Source of the DNA: Hyperoplus lanceolatus
Taxonomy: Eukaryota; Chordata; Actinopteri; Uranoscopiformes; Ammodytidae
NCBI GenBank assembly: GCA_026929865.2
Contig: CM049411.1
Location: forward strand, 2,502,501-2,566,500
Reading direction: 5' to 3'
DNA: 64,000 bases
The translations under genes and the position numbers were made by a program. Positions 47,734 through 59,389 of this stretch are shown here, in pieces (positions within the stretch are counted from its first letter, which is position 1; the number at the start of each line of letters is the position of its first letter). The notes beneath the pieces were generated by a model, which saw nothing but the letters and a program-made list of their open reading frames with translations, was not told the DNA's origin and searched no databases.

Positions 47734-48904
47734 GTGTGAACGGTTGCATGACTGCATTTTTTTAGAGTATAGGTTTAACCCTTTGGGATGGGGGGCGTGG
47801 GGGGAATCATTGTTGCCACATTTTTACTTTTGAAGGTTTCATTCACCTTCTTCAACCGGGTTACTTCAATCTTCAGTTTATCTTTCATCTCTGTGACGTG
47901 GCTGTGACTGCGTGCTCGTGTGTGCCTGTTGCGTGTCCACAGTGCTGGCTGATACTCACTCACACACATACACACTGAGCGGGGCATACGGATTCTCCAG
48001 ACTAGCTCTTGTCTTCTGTTCTGAGTCTGTTGAGCCTTTTTGCCTTTACTTTAATCTTCACAGCCCTTATACCTTCAGCTGGTTGGTCTTTGTATCTTGA
48101 CCCTTGTACTTATTGGGTCAGAGAAAAATGTATTTTTAGATTTCTCTGTATGTCCGGCATATATGTATGTTGCCACGCATGCGCCAACCACGGTGGCAGC
48201 AAGTCCTAGTAGCTACGTGTTTGCTCCTGAATTTCTCCTCCGGGGGATCAATAAAGTATTTATCTATCCATCTATCTATCTATATATTGTAGCATTTACG
48301 ATAAAGTTGACTTGACGTATTGTCTGAATAGTTCATGTCTCTACTCAGAGTCTGATTTATAATTATTGATGGCGATCAGAGGATCAACTATTTCTCCAGG
48401 GTGTATATGGAACCCAGTACAGAGCAGGCCCATGCTCCAGAGAACTGAGGTCTTACAATCCTTACACTATACTGCTTGACACTTGACACAGCACCTATTC
48501 AGGAACTCTAGAGTAAAGTGTATAAAAACTAGCTACTTACATTAACCTACAGAATATTCAAATAGCCAAATAATATGACATGTGGCACCTGATCAATTGC
48601 CCTCCTACATGAAGGCTGCCTTTAGCACCACCCAGTGTCTGGTGTTATAGTTGTTAGCCTGCTGGGCCTGACATCATTCCTTCTTGCCAGTCAAACATTG
48701 CTCATCCAACTTTACTAGCAGTGCTTTTTAAGTTTTAATGAAAAGTTTCACACTATTTCATATGAAGGTAAACAAATGAGCATCAAGCTATATAATGCAA
48801 TCTGCTTGATGAGTCAGGTTAGCTCAGCAGTAATAAAAACTGAGGCTGTGAGACACATACGGTTGTACACTTCTAAAAAGGATTACTGCAAAGTCACTTT
48901 GGAG

Positions 48905-48910
48905 ACGACA

Positions 48911-48945
<35 letters not shown>

Positions 48946-49005
48946 TCACACACACACTCACACACTCTCACAATCACACGCACGCATGTACGCACACACA
49001 CACAG
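48905..49005. repeat. CA-rich microsatellite
   Basis: Interrupted CA/CTCA array. Confidence 0.85.
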
Positions 49006-49222
49006 ACATTGAGATTTTTACAAATATTCAGTGTTCTATTTTCATTATGTGATACAACCTACCTTACTTATTATAATAAACGTTCATTTGTTTAAAAGCT
49101 ATCTGGAACTATCAAAGCAGAGGTTGGTTTAAATGATTATTTGTTTGAACCACTGAATTATTGACATATTTAGGGATCATGCTGCTGTCAAAAATGTAAA
49201 ACCTTACATTCATTATGAAAAC

Positions 49223-49379
49223 AAATTTAAGCAATAGCACACGAGAGGGAGCATGTTGTCGCTCTATATCAGCACTGCTGTGATTCGGTCGTAGGCACGA
49301 GGCCGCAGGCCGAGTGCGGAGAGAAACACAGCAGTGCTGATATAGAGCGACAACATGCGACCTCGAGTGTGCTATTGCT
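49223..49379. repeat. Long near-perfect hairpin
   Basis: The left arm (about 49223-49281) reads AGCAATAGCACACGAG, then GCATGTTGTCGCTCTATATC, then AGCACTGCTGTG. The right arm (about 49330-49379) carries the reverse complement of all three blocks. The loop of about 50 bp is GC-rich (GTAGGCACGAGGCCGCAGGC). Confidence 0.85.
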
Positions 49380-49380
49380 T

Positions 49381-50095
49381 TTATACAGCAGTTTTACAAC
49401 TGAAATTCACAAGTTAACTTGTGATAATGTGATCTTTAATCATTTAAGAATGTATTTGCTTCCGCCAACACAAATAGTTCGACAACAGCAGTCAGAGCGG
49501 AGCGCGTTGCTAAGCAACAACTTTACGCGAGTGAGCTCGTCTTGCTTTGTTTACTCTGGTAACATTAACCACGGCGGCCCGATGTCCCGTAAAAATCACC
49601 AAAGAAACGGAACGGCGGATCTTAATCTAGTTGGTAATAAGGTCCGCTGCCCAATCCAAACCCCCACGCTTCATTTCCCAGAGTTTATGAGTGTATTTCG
49701 GCCCGGGGGAAGTAACGTTATACAATGAGGTGGGAAAGCTAGGCTAGGCTAAAGCTATGCAGCGCTCGTATTATTCAGCAGCCTGAGTTTATCTCCACAC
49801 ACTATTGCTGTCTTCAGTAACGTGAGTGTGAGCGACTACCGCACACTGTCTCTGTCTGTGTGTGGCAGCGATGCCCTCTCACAAGGGAGAGACTCGCCAT
49901 AGTCACACACACACAGATAACACACAAGTGAAGCTCCGGCTCATCTGTGAGCCGCGGAGTGATTTTGACAGTTGGTCTACAGTTTGGTGAACAGTCCGAG
50001 TGATGTTGTTCGCTAATATCAGCACTCCTTCAGAACGCTCAGAAGGTCTCTCGTCCAATCAGATCACTCGCTCAGAACCAACTGCTGTATAAACA
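49381..50095. mobile_element. Putative MITE with TATACAGCAGTT ends
   Basis: TTATACAGCAGTTTTACAAC at left and CCAACTGCTGTATAA at right are inverted. The interior is GC-richer than its surroundings, with CpG-containing stretches at 49485-49620. An open frame at 49369-49728 has no recognised domain. No target duplication was settled. Confidence 0.45.
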
Positions 50096-50417
50096 TAAAT
50101 AGATAACCACACAAGTATGTATACATCTTAAAAGTATAAAATGTCATTCTATTACAAACTAAATTAATTATATTTCAACTTTCTTGCCAAAGTACAGCAT
50201 GACCTGTTGTAGCACCTTATCAGCAATTCTGAAAATATTGGAAGCTATCCAGAAACTTCCACAGAAGTGCTGGGTCATGGGATGTTCTATGTAGTCAAAT
50301 GTTTAAACAAATGTGATGCTTAGCTCTGGTAAGACAACTTCATATGACGTTTACTTTTTATGGTTCAAATGCATTCATGTCATGGGAGGAGTCAGAAGAA
50401 AGCAGTATAGTAAAGAG

Positions 50418-50526
50418 TATAAATAATCTGTCAGAATCGCAGACTCAGTATCAGACTTACTGCTCCGGTTGGAAGTCAAGACACCTCGGAATCAAGCTCA
50501 TCAGCTGATCTACACAACTTCACCAG
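50418..50526 (+). promoter_or_regulatory. TATA box and noncoding first exon of SNTX-like gene 4
   Basis: TATAAATA at 50418-50425, then a noncoding exon ending at 50526 before GTGAGG. The block from about 50426 onward is nearly identical to 29282-29378 and recognisable in gene 1 (minus, about 15.1 kb). The start site is estimated near 50450. Confidence 0.78.
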
Positions 50527-50786
50527 GTGAGGAAACACTTGGATGGACAGAGATGGGCTCAAACTTTAACAGATTTATAGAAAGTCTTTAACTGAACCCT
50601 AGTCTGCATTCAACTTTTACTATCAGATTAGTATCTACAGGTTTTCTTATATCTTTGTCGTCTAGACCGTTTTGTTAATGGAAAGAAAGTTGACTTACAG
50701 TGTCATACTCTCACACCACTCTACTTAAATTTAAGTAAGAACTGAAGACTTTGTAGTCACTTTACATTTATCAACAGGTTTGAAAA

Positions 50787-53556
50787 ATGGACTCGAGTAA
50801 CATGAAGATTGCTGCCCTGGGTCGACCATTCACCCTGGGAATGCTCTATGATGCTCGGAGAGATGCACTGATCCCAGGTAAGTCTTTACTTTGACTACAC
50901 ACAACTTCTAAATCTGTCTGCATGTCACAGCTTCGCTTACATGAACTCTGAAGACATTTCATAAAACAGTAACACTATTTTAACTACAATGTAGTTGTGG
51001 CCATTTCTCTGTAAAACATTTTAGGTATTCATGATACATTGCCAATATACAGTATTATCCTGTGATAAAAAGAGAAAATGTATTATCATTAGAAAAGATG
51101 TTCCTGCAAAACCTGACACTGAATGGGGATCGGCTGTAAATCAATCAACCTTCACCCCATTATATAAATATGATATGAAGTAATTGTTACAAAAATATAT
51201 TTTTAATTAATTTGTAGAATTTTAACAATTTAAATTCCACCTGGTTTGCATGATTTCATGATGGTTTTTACTAATTAAAAACAACAAAAATATATTAAGA
51301 TAACACTTTACAATGGGTACAATGATTAACTGTTAGTTACTGCTTAGTAAGCATTTTCTAAGCAATAACTAGCCGTAAATAACTGCTTTGTAAAAATAGT
51401 TAGTGCTTAACCAAGCATTAACTAACATTACTAACTAAGCATTAACAGTTTCTTAATGCTTGATCAGCATTTAGTTACCATTAAAAGCATAAAATAAGCA
51501 TTAACTAACAGTTATGTAATGATAATGTACCCTGAGTGTAACGTTTTGCCAAATCATTTATCTAGTGCCATTCTTAAGGGGGATTATAACAGTGTGTTTT
51601 ATGTTAAGGATTAGCAAAAAATATATATATATATATATATTAGGGAAGTCAAACGATTAACATTTTTAGTCAGCTTACTCACAGGGTAGCTGTGGATTAA
51701 TCACGATTAATTCTACCATTCGAAATATGCCTGAAAAATTCAAATCCTCTCTATATATTGTTGTAGGAACAGAAAGATAAACGACAGAAGGTGGGTACGT
51801 ACATTTAATGAGTTTTTTATTCATGGAAAATGCAAATGATGGTGTTAATACTGAAAATAAATAAACCATAGGCATACAACACCATATTTCAATTTGGCTG
51901 TCACTTTGCTATATCTTTGTGCAAATATAGGCCATATAATGGCATTTATTTGTGGTTCTATCATAATGAATGAATAAATGTGTGTTTTCATCCCACATGT
52001 GAATGAAATCTAATTCAATCCTTTCTGGGTTTTGCATTCCTGTATATAACTTGAAGGCAGTACGTGGTGTCTATGGACGTGCGTTTGTTTCTCCTCCTGT
52101 TGCTTCCAACATCACTGCCGACCTCGAAGGTAGTTCAAAACATAGACTAGCGTGCTGCTACGAGAGCTAATCCTTGTTCAGACACAACGTTATAGTGACT
52201 ATAGTGCAGAGTGGAGGGGATGTACAGGACGGGTCATTCTGCGCATTCGTTAATTGACTTAAAAAAGTTAGTGCAATAATTACAGAAATTAATCAGCCTG
52301 TGTTAACGTATTAATCTTGACAGCCCTTATATACACTCAACGAACATATAAACGCAACACTTTTTTTTTTGCTCCCATTTTTCATGGGATGGACTTAAAG
52401 ATCTAAAATTCATTCCAGATACACAATTGTACCATTTCTCTCAAACATTGTTCACAAATCTGTCTAAATGTGTGATAGTGAGCACTTCTGCTTTGCTGAG
52501 ATAATCCATCCCACCTCACAGGTGTGCCACATCAAGATGCTGATCTGACATCAAGATTAGTGCACAGGTGTGCCTTAGACTGTCCACACTAAAAGGCCAC
52601 TCTGAAATGTGAATTTTTTTGCTTTATTGGAGGTCTGGGGACTCAGAACCAGTCAGTATCTGGTGTGACCACCATTTGCCTCATGCAGTGCAACACATCT
52701 TCTTCGCATAGAGTTTATCAGATTGTCAATTGTGGCCTGTGGAATGTTGGTCCACTCCTCTTCAATGGCTATGCGAAGTTGCTGGAGACGGCTTATGGTG
52801 GAGAAATTAACATTCAATGCACGAGCAACAGATCTGGTTGACATTCCTGCTGTCAGCATGCCAATTGCACGCTCCCTCAATGCTTGTGGCATCTTTGGCA
52901 TTTTGCTGTGAGACAAAACGGCACATTTCAGGGTGGACTTTTATTGTGGACAGTCTAAGGCACACCTGTGCACTAATCATGATGTCAGATCAGCATCTTG
53001 ATGTGGCACACCTGTGAGGTGGGATGGATTATCTCAGCAAAGCAGAAGTGCTCACTATCACACATTTAGACAGATTTGTGAACAATGTTTGAGAGAAATG
53101 GTACAATTGTGTATCTGGAACGAATTTTAGATCTTTAAGTCCATCTCATGAAAAATGGGAGCAAAAACAAAAGTGTTGCGTTTATATTTTTGTTGAGTGT
53201 ATATTATAATTTGTTTCACTTCAAATCCATGTTCAGCCTTGACCATTAAAACATTTTCAACATTCATTTTTTAATTTTGATTTCATAATTATTAACATTT
53301 TAATTTTGCTTCAATGGCTTACAAAACAATGTCAAATATGTTTCACTTGGGGTATCTTTTCTCTTCTCCAGGACAACATTAAACAAACATTTGTAAAATT
53401 ATAAAAACAAAAAATGTCAAGGTATGAAAGCAGAATTAATGTCTTATAATAACATATTCGTGAATTTATCCTCAGTTGACCATGGGATCAGAAACATGCA
53501 GATTTATGGATTAACATTGAGCTATTTTTTGCTATAAGAATTTAAGTGTCTGTGTT

Positions 53557-53587
<31 letters not shown>

Positions 53588-56463
53588 GTATTTGTTGAAA
53601 CACACATATAAACTACATTAGGCCACCACTAGGACCATAGACTGGTGTGAATGTCGATAGTTAGCCTGCTGCTATCGGTGTATGAATGTGTGTGTGAATG
53701 GTAACGTGTAAATGGGAACAGGTCTCCCTTGCAAAAGAGTCTCCGGACTCAATGGGATTTACCTGTAGAAATAAAGGTTAAAAAAAAATAGAGAGAGCAT
53801 TTAAAGGTGGAGTCAGAGATTCTGGTGAATACTTGTACTTAATCATCATGAGACAACATTCTCAAGAATCACTGACTCCACCTTTAAGCAGAAACAGTTT
53901 GTTCACTGCAAAGGTAGAAGGGGAGTGTACCATCAGATCTCAGCTTGTCAATGGAACCATTGCCATATGTGAGAAAATGGCATTTACTAATAAAAAACAC
54001 AAAACATTTTGTTATCACAGCAGTGCAAGAGTAGCATAACAATCAATCATTGGAGGGTTAAAAATGTACGTTTCAATGGATATCAATGGGCCCAAAAATT
54101 GAGGGGGTGGGGGGCGCATTATACTATTAATATACGAGTCAAAGTGGAAATTCCCAAATTGCCCAGAATGTCTCTTGGGATTTTTTGAGGGAACTGGTTG
54201 CAATGTAATAAGCTGCAACATGTGGATATCTAAATGTTTATGTTTTAGCTTTTTGTGTCTTTACATTAACAACATTATTTCTGTTCCTAATCAGATGATT
54301 TATGTTTTCCCATTTCTGTAGGTTTGACATTGTGGGATGATAAAACTCTACAAGACAGGATAAGTGTAAGCCCTCATCAGAACAGTGAGTTTCAAATCGA
54401 AGCATCTGACTCCACTAATTCCAAGTCCACCCTGCTGGATGTTAATGCTTCTCTGAAGGCCAGTTTCCTGGGTGGACTGATTCAAGTTGGAGGATCTGCC
54501 AAGTATCTGAATGATAAGAAGAAATCCCACAATCAGAGCAGGGTGACATTTCAGTACAAAGCTACCACCAACTTAAAACAGTTGTCAGTGTCTCACCTTA
54601 AAGCACAGGACCCCAAACAGTTGGATCTCATTAAGCAGGGCTCTGCAACACATGTGGTCACAGGCATCAAATATGGGGCAAGGGCTGTGTTTGTGTTTGA
54701 CAGTGAGAAGTTAAAGTCCAGCAGCGTTCGGGAGATTGGTGGGAGCATGGAAGCTGTGATGAAGAAGATCCCCTTATTCAGTATTGAGGCGCGGGCTGAC
54801 ATCAAACTGACTGAGGCAGAAAAAGCTCTGACTAATAAATTCTCCTGCAAATTCTACGGCGACTTCATTCTTAATAGCAACCCTACACGATTTGTAGATG
54901 CAGTGAAGACCTATGCAGGTCTTCCAAAGTTGCTGGGTGAAGATGGAGAGAACAGTGTTCCAATGGAGGTTTGGCTGATGCCACTGAAATATTTTGTCAC
55001 AGAAGCTGCTGAGTTGAAAAGAGAGCTCAGCATTGGGTTACTGAGGAAAGTTGAAGATGCTCTAGAAGGTTTGACAGAAATAAAAATGAGATGCAACGAT
55101 TCTTTGGACGAAGAGGTGGTGGAGAACAGTCCACATATTAGAAAAGACCTGAAAAGATTCCAAGAATTGTGTGGTGACTACGAATATAACCTCAAGCAGA
55201 CCATCGCAAATACACTGCCCTCCATCCGAGCAGGTACAGAAGATGAGAGCACAATAGAAAAGTTCCTTGAAGACGGAGAAAAGTCGCCATTCAGTAATGA
55301 AAAACTACGCAAGTGGATGGATCATAAGGAGAGAGAAATCACTGTCATCTGGTCCTTTGTAGATACCATGGAGGAAATGAAGTTTGTCCAAAATCAGTCA
55401 CAGTTGGACAGAGAGGTTTTCGCTCAAGGTGTAGTAGATGCTCTGTGCTTTGTTTTCATCTGCCCGGAGGGTGGGGACCCCTGCCTTGGTGAGATGACCG
55501 AATACTTGGATTCAACTGACGTAGAATGTCACGCTGAAGACCAGTGGTACTACTCAGATGAAATGATAAACAAAATAAGCGAAAAAGCCAAAGGATTTGA
55601 AGACCTCGCTAAAGCTCTGAAGAACAACAAACGATTCCGTTTCCTCGTAGCATCCCTTCCAAATGACAAGTACAGAGGAGCAACCATCTACCAATACAAG
55701 AATGGCCTTCTGGTCACTCAGGATTTTTCACAGCCTAACCTCCCTGATGTGGAGACTATCAAAGACAGAAGAGATTTGATCTGGTGTAAGTAATTTTCCA
55801 TGCTTTTTCTTGAGTCAGAAATACACAGTACTAATAACTTTCCTCTGGAAACCTGATTAACCATCAGGCTGTCTAATGACACATTTTGTTTTGTTCTTTC
55901 CTTCAGATGCCTGTGATCTCACCCTGGACCCAGACACTGCAAACAACCGGCTCCATCTGTCTGAGGGAAACAAAAAGGCAACATATGGAGAAGACAAATC
56001 ATACCCTGATAAGCCAGAGAGGTATGATAAACAACCTCAGGTGTTGTGCAAACAGGGCTTAAAGGGCAAACATTACTTTGAGGTTGAGATGAGTTGTGGT
56101 GGTGACCAATCTGTCTATGTAGCTTTTGCCTACAAGGGAGTTGTAAGAAAGGGAGATGGAGAACAGAGTGCGTTAGGATGTGATGACAAATCCTGGACTG
56201 TAGGCAAATGTTTTAATAATGGTGTATCCAAGCATAGAGCATTCCATAATGGTCTTTTGTGGACCGATCCTTGTAAGTCTTTTGACTGCAAAAAATATGG
56301 CGTGTATCTGGACTGGCCTGCTGGCACTCTGTCCTTCTACACCGTCTCTTCCAACACACTGAGTCACCTCTACACCTTCCGCACCGAGTTCACTGAGCCT
56401 CTTTACCCAGGCTTCTGGGTGAATTACTCTGGCAAGTATGCCTACATGAATCTGGCTGAGTAA
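50787..56463 (+). CDS. SNTX-like (stonustoxin/neoverrucotoxin family) protein, gene 4, intact
   Basis: Three coding exons: 50787-50877 (ATG, 91 nt), 54322-55785 and 55907-56463 (TAA). The donors are GTAAGT, GTAAGT-type and the acceptors CTGTAG and CTTCAG; phases are consistent. The predicted product is about 703 residues, the size of characterised SNTX subunits. By family structure it has a MACPF/CDC-like domain (with THVVTGIKYGA), a FAT domain rich in charged helices, a thioredoxin-like domain starting near QSQLDREVF and ending RRDLIW, and PRY-SPRY with LDWPAGTLSFYTVS and PLYPGFWV. No signal peptide is visible. All exons are open. In the family, two such subunits can associate and perforate membranes; whether this copy does so is unknown. 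Confidence 0.92.
51298..51545. mobile_element. MITE related to 29975-30283
   Basis: The left end reads TAACACTTTACAATGGGTAC and the right end TGTACCCTGAGTGTAACGTT. The interior consists of GTTAGTTACTGCTTAGTAAG-like repeats. No coding. Confidence 0.6.
51641..52329. mobile_element. Diverged hAT-type MITE
   Basis: It starts TAGGGAAGTCAAACGATTAA and ends TTGACAGCCCTTA. It resembles the TAGGGCTGTC family in its ends and in the AATTAATCGTG-type inner repeats, but the middle differs. The left flank is a (TA)n array, so the duplication is not readable. Confidence 0.6.
52334..53209. mobile_element. Tc1-like non-autonomous element with long inverted repeats
   Basis: An 876-bp element starting CACTCAACGAACATATAAAC and ending GTTGAGTG, flanked by TA (52332-52333 and 53210-53211). 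Each arm of about 280 bp is the inverted copy of the other. A minus-strand frame (52916-52653) joins a helix-turn-helix piece (GMSTRSVARALNVNFSTISR) directly to a transposase C-terminus (SMRRRCVALHEANGGHTRY), so the catalytic core was deleted. Confidence 0.85.
53212..54321. other. Remainder of gene 4 intron 1
   Basis: AT-rich intronic sequence. Apart from the (CA)n tract and a stretch at 53800-53890 with small inverted matches (AGTCAGAGATTCT and AGAATCACTGACT), nothing is identified. Confidence 0.45.
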
Positions 56464-56846
56464 GAGCAATCAGAAGACTGATTTGATTTGTTGATGAGGA
56501 CATTTGTTCATATTTAAAGTTCAAACAAAACCATCCCAATTTGGCTTGAACACACCCCTTGACAAATTGCATTCAAACTCAGAGGGACCAGGGAAGCCTG
56601 GGTGGTGTGGAGGGTGTGATACTGTCATTTTCAGTTTTTTCACTTCATGTTGATTTTATATATCCTGCTTCACAAACTGACTTGTCAGCTTCACATTGAG
56701 TTTGAACTTCCATTACTTGGTTTATCACAGATAATTATTTACTTGCAACGTTCTACTCTTAATTCCTGATAGTTAAAAGGTGAAGATCATATTTTGATAC
56801 ACAACTGCTTTTGCAAAACTAGTATGTTGAAATACTTAATCATACC
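56464..56846 (+). other. Proximal 3' flank of SNTX-like gene 4
   Basis: Contains the conserved GAGGGACCAGGGAAGCCTGG block and the TGATAGTTAAAAGGTGAAGA segment shared with the other copies. Probable 3' UTR. Confidence 0.6.
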
Positions 56847-57722
56847 TAGGGTTGCAAAGGGGTGGAAAGTTTCCGGTAAATTACCGAAAAGTTTCCGGAA
56901 ACTTTCCACGGGAACTTTTGCTCGGGAACTTTGGGAATGTTCAAAATGATAAATTATAGGAATTAACTAAATGGCGGTAATTTAAATTATTTTTTTTCCA
57001 TATCCAAACATAAATCTAAACATTTAAACACTATGTTTGGTCATAGGCAGACATCCATGCAAAATAATACAATTAAAAAACATTACATTTGAACAGATTT
57101 ATTTGTAAGAAGAACTTAATCAAGTTTTGATTATTTTATGAACAATCAATAATTTCACTGAACAACAAAAAGATGAATGTTGAGTAAAATATTACTCATC
57201 TGTCTGACCCCACCCATTCAACAAATAAAGTCAAATGTCCCTCCACCATGTGATGGGGAATGAACAGAGCATGTAGGGGGCGTGGCCTCAGTACCCCTGC
57301 AGTAGGATGTGTGCTATGTGCAATTTGCATAAAATCTGGTTGTTTTAGTCAAGATTATGCTAAAATATATTTTCCCCAACTATATTTAAAATCACAGTTT
57401 AAGCCTCTGTGAACCTGGTCTAGTAAAAATCAATATATGATATCAAGTTGGGTGTCTCAATAAACTTTAAAAAAAAAATCTGATTTTAAATTAAATGTTC
57501 ATAAATATATTAAAATTTAGTTGAATAAACTGCTTTTTACTGTCTATAACGTTTGCCTGGACTGAAATAACAGTAGAATTTAGTGCATTTGGGTTGCTTT
57601 AAATTTAGTAAATTCCCGTTTATTTCCGTTAATTCCCAAAATTCCCGTTAATTCCCATACATTCCCGTTAATTCCCATGGAAAGTTTCCAACTTTGAAAA
57701 TTCCCGGAATTTTGCAACCCTA
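56847..57722. mobile_element. hAT-type non-autonomous element with TAGGGTTGC ends, copy 2
   Basis: It starts TAGGGTTGCAAAGGGGTGG and ends TTTTGCAACCCTA. The flanks ATCATACC (56839-56846) and ATCATAGC (57723-57730) are an 8-bp duplication with one mismatch. It lacks the TA-flanked insertion present in copy 1. Confidence 0.85.
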
Positions 57723-58455
57723 ATCATAGCCCATGCATGCGAGTTGTTTTGTTGAATTTATAGTGTTGATTGGGGATTGAGTGTTGTTAAGGGGATTTCT
57801 GTTTTATTTAGAATGTAATCATTTTCTTCTGTGTGGTATTTTCAAAACGGCTATCCTAATACAATATAAGAATAATCTTTTTGTTTTTATTTTCAGTCTT
57901 TACCTTAACCCTGACCTAGGGTTCAGTTAATGACTTATTAATGACTAAGTAATCATTTACTGTTCTGAGGAGAGAATTGTTTTTAAACACCATTGTTTGA
58001 GATATTGATACAGTCTTGGTTTTGAACTTTCACTACTTGTTTCATCACAGAAAATGATTTACTTGCAACATTCTACTCAAATTCCTGATAGTTAAAGGTT
58101 AAGAGCCTATATTGATGCAGGCTTGCTTTGTCAACACTAGTATGTTGAAATAGTTAATCATAGCCCATGAATAAGAGTTGATTTGCACAACTTGTTTTGT
58201 TGAATGCATCATGTTTTATTGGTAGTTAGGGGGATTTTATGGTTTATTGAGAATTTGATTCTGTGTGGTATTGTGGGGTTTAAAAACGGCTATCTTAATA
58301 TGATATGAGAATAATAATTTTGCTTTTATTTTCAGTCTGTACCTTAAACCTGACCCAGGGTTCAGTTAATGACTTATTAATGACTAAGTAATAATTTACT
58401 GTTCTGAGGAGAGAATTGCTGTTAACACCATTGTTTGAGATGTAAAGCATCTTCC
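57723..58455 (+). repeat. Tandemly duplicated SNTX 3' flank
   Basis: The flank from about 56690 to 58012 (without the hAT element) is repeated at about 58013-58455. Repeated segments include ATTCCTGATAGTTAAAGGTT, GTATGTTGAAATAGTTAATC and GGTTCAGTTAATGACTTATT. Neither unit carries the AATAAAGTTGAGTGAC end seen after the other copies. Gene 4 must therefore use another poly(A) site. Confidence 0.7.
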
Positions 58456-58657
58456 TCATCTCCACGTCACAACTGAACGCTTTACTTTCATATAGAAGTG
58501 TATGTATGCATTAAATGTGAAACCCGATCGATAGTTGTGTGTCTGGTAGCTAGAGCTAACTGCTAACCGCTAACTCCATGCAACAAAAGGTCCACATGCG
58601 GTCCGGAGCTGACCCAGTGTCCCTTCGTGTCTGTAGTGTGACGTCATGAGCACTGAC

Positions 58658-58738
58658 CTGAGCGTCGCTCGAGCCTGCTGTTTGTCTCGTGGGGACGTCG
58701 TTGCTCCGGTGGTCCGGGTCCTGGTTGTCATCCTCCAT
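58658..58738 (-). other. Possible lone first coding exon
   Basis: In a CpG-rich island, an ATG at 58738 opens a 27-codon frame beginning MEDDNQDPDHRSN that runs to CAG/GTCAGT, a good donor, in phase 0. No continuation was found on the minus strand below it, where the SNTX flank repeats lie. It may be a fragment left by rearrangement or a false exon. Confidence 0.25.
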
Positions 58739-58739
58739 T

Positions 58740-59380
58740 GCTGCTCTCTGAGATCCAGCAGCTCTCCTCTGTGGCTGCTGCTCTCAAGCACGAGACGGTC
58801 ACAATGAGCTGAGAGATCTCGAAGTAAGTTTTGCGGTCACTTCGCTAAACCCCGCCCCTTTTGCTTTGACTGTAGATGATTGGCTCCTTGTTTAAAGATC
58901 AGATATTTCTTGGTTCGTCCCACATTGGGAAATTGTACCTTGTTAAGGCAAAAAAAGGAACAGTGTCGCAAATTAAAGCGCAGGAAAAACATGTTAAGAT
59001 GTGTATAGTAAACTTGTAAAAACAAAAAACACAAACAAAAAAAGTAAACAAATGTGTAAAAAACAAGTCGGGTAAATAAGATAACAGTGAACAAAATAAA
59101 AAGTGAAGCAGTGAATGGTCTGATATAATAGATCGTATTAAAACAATAAGCACAGTGATATTGTACAAGAAGTTTAACAGTAATAACAGAGTGACTGAAT
59201 AACAATGTGTTCAACATATGTGAAACAACAGCCCCTACTCATTCACCACTTCTATTGTCTTCCCCCAATCACCAGCTTACTCCACTGCCCCCATCCTCGC
59301 AAGACGTCATACATTTCGTCTTCATGCCGAACTATAATAACTTCCTCTGCCTCCCCTCTGCTTCAAACCTCTGCAGTGTT
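58740..59380. other. No gene recognised
   Basis: AT-rich on the left and CT-rich on the right. The right part may be further LINE-derived sequence. Confidence 0.35.
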
Positions 59381-59389
59381 CTTTACAGC

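Larger units (their letters stand above)
43978..48760. repeat. Tandemly duplicated region with later insertions
   Basis: The block AGCACCACCCAGTGTCTGGT recurs at about 43977, 46632 and 48625. CAGTTTATCTTTCATCTCT to GTGCTGGCTG recurs at 44031 and 47873. CTTCTGTTCTGAGTCTGTTG recurs at 44238 and 48015. ATCAGAGGATCAACTATTTC recurs at 46363 and 48375. This indicates about two and a half tandem units of a roughly 0.9-kb core, expanded by a piggyBac element, a SINE, a LINE end and CA arrays. Confidence 0.7.
50878..54321 (+). other. Intron 1 of SNTX-like gene 4
   Basis: A 3.44-kb intron carrying a MITE, a hAT-like element and a Tc1-like element (listed separately). A (CA)n tract lies at about 53562-53587. 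Confidence 0.85.

Noticed and set aside
58837..59217. 126-codon hydrophobic minus-strand frame (Phe, Leu, Tyr rich)
   Set aside because: AT-rich sequence gives such frames by chance; no domain, splice or codon signal was seen.
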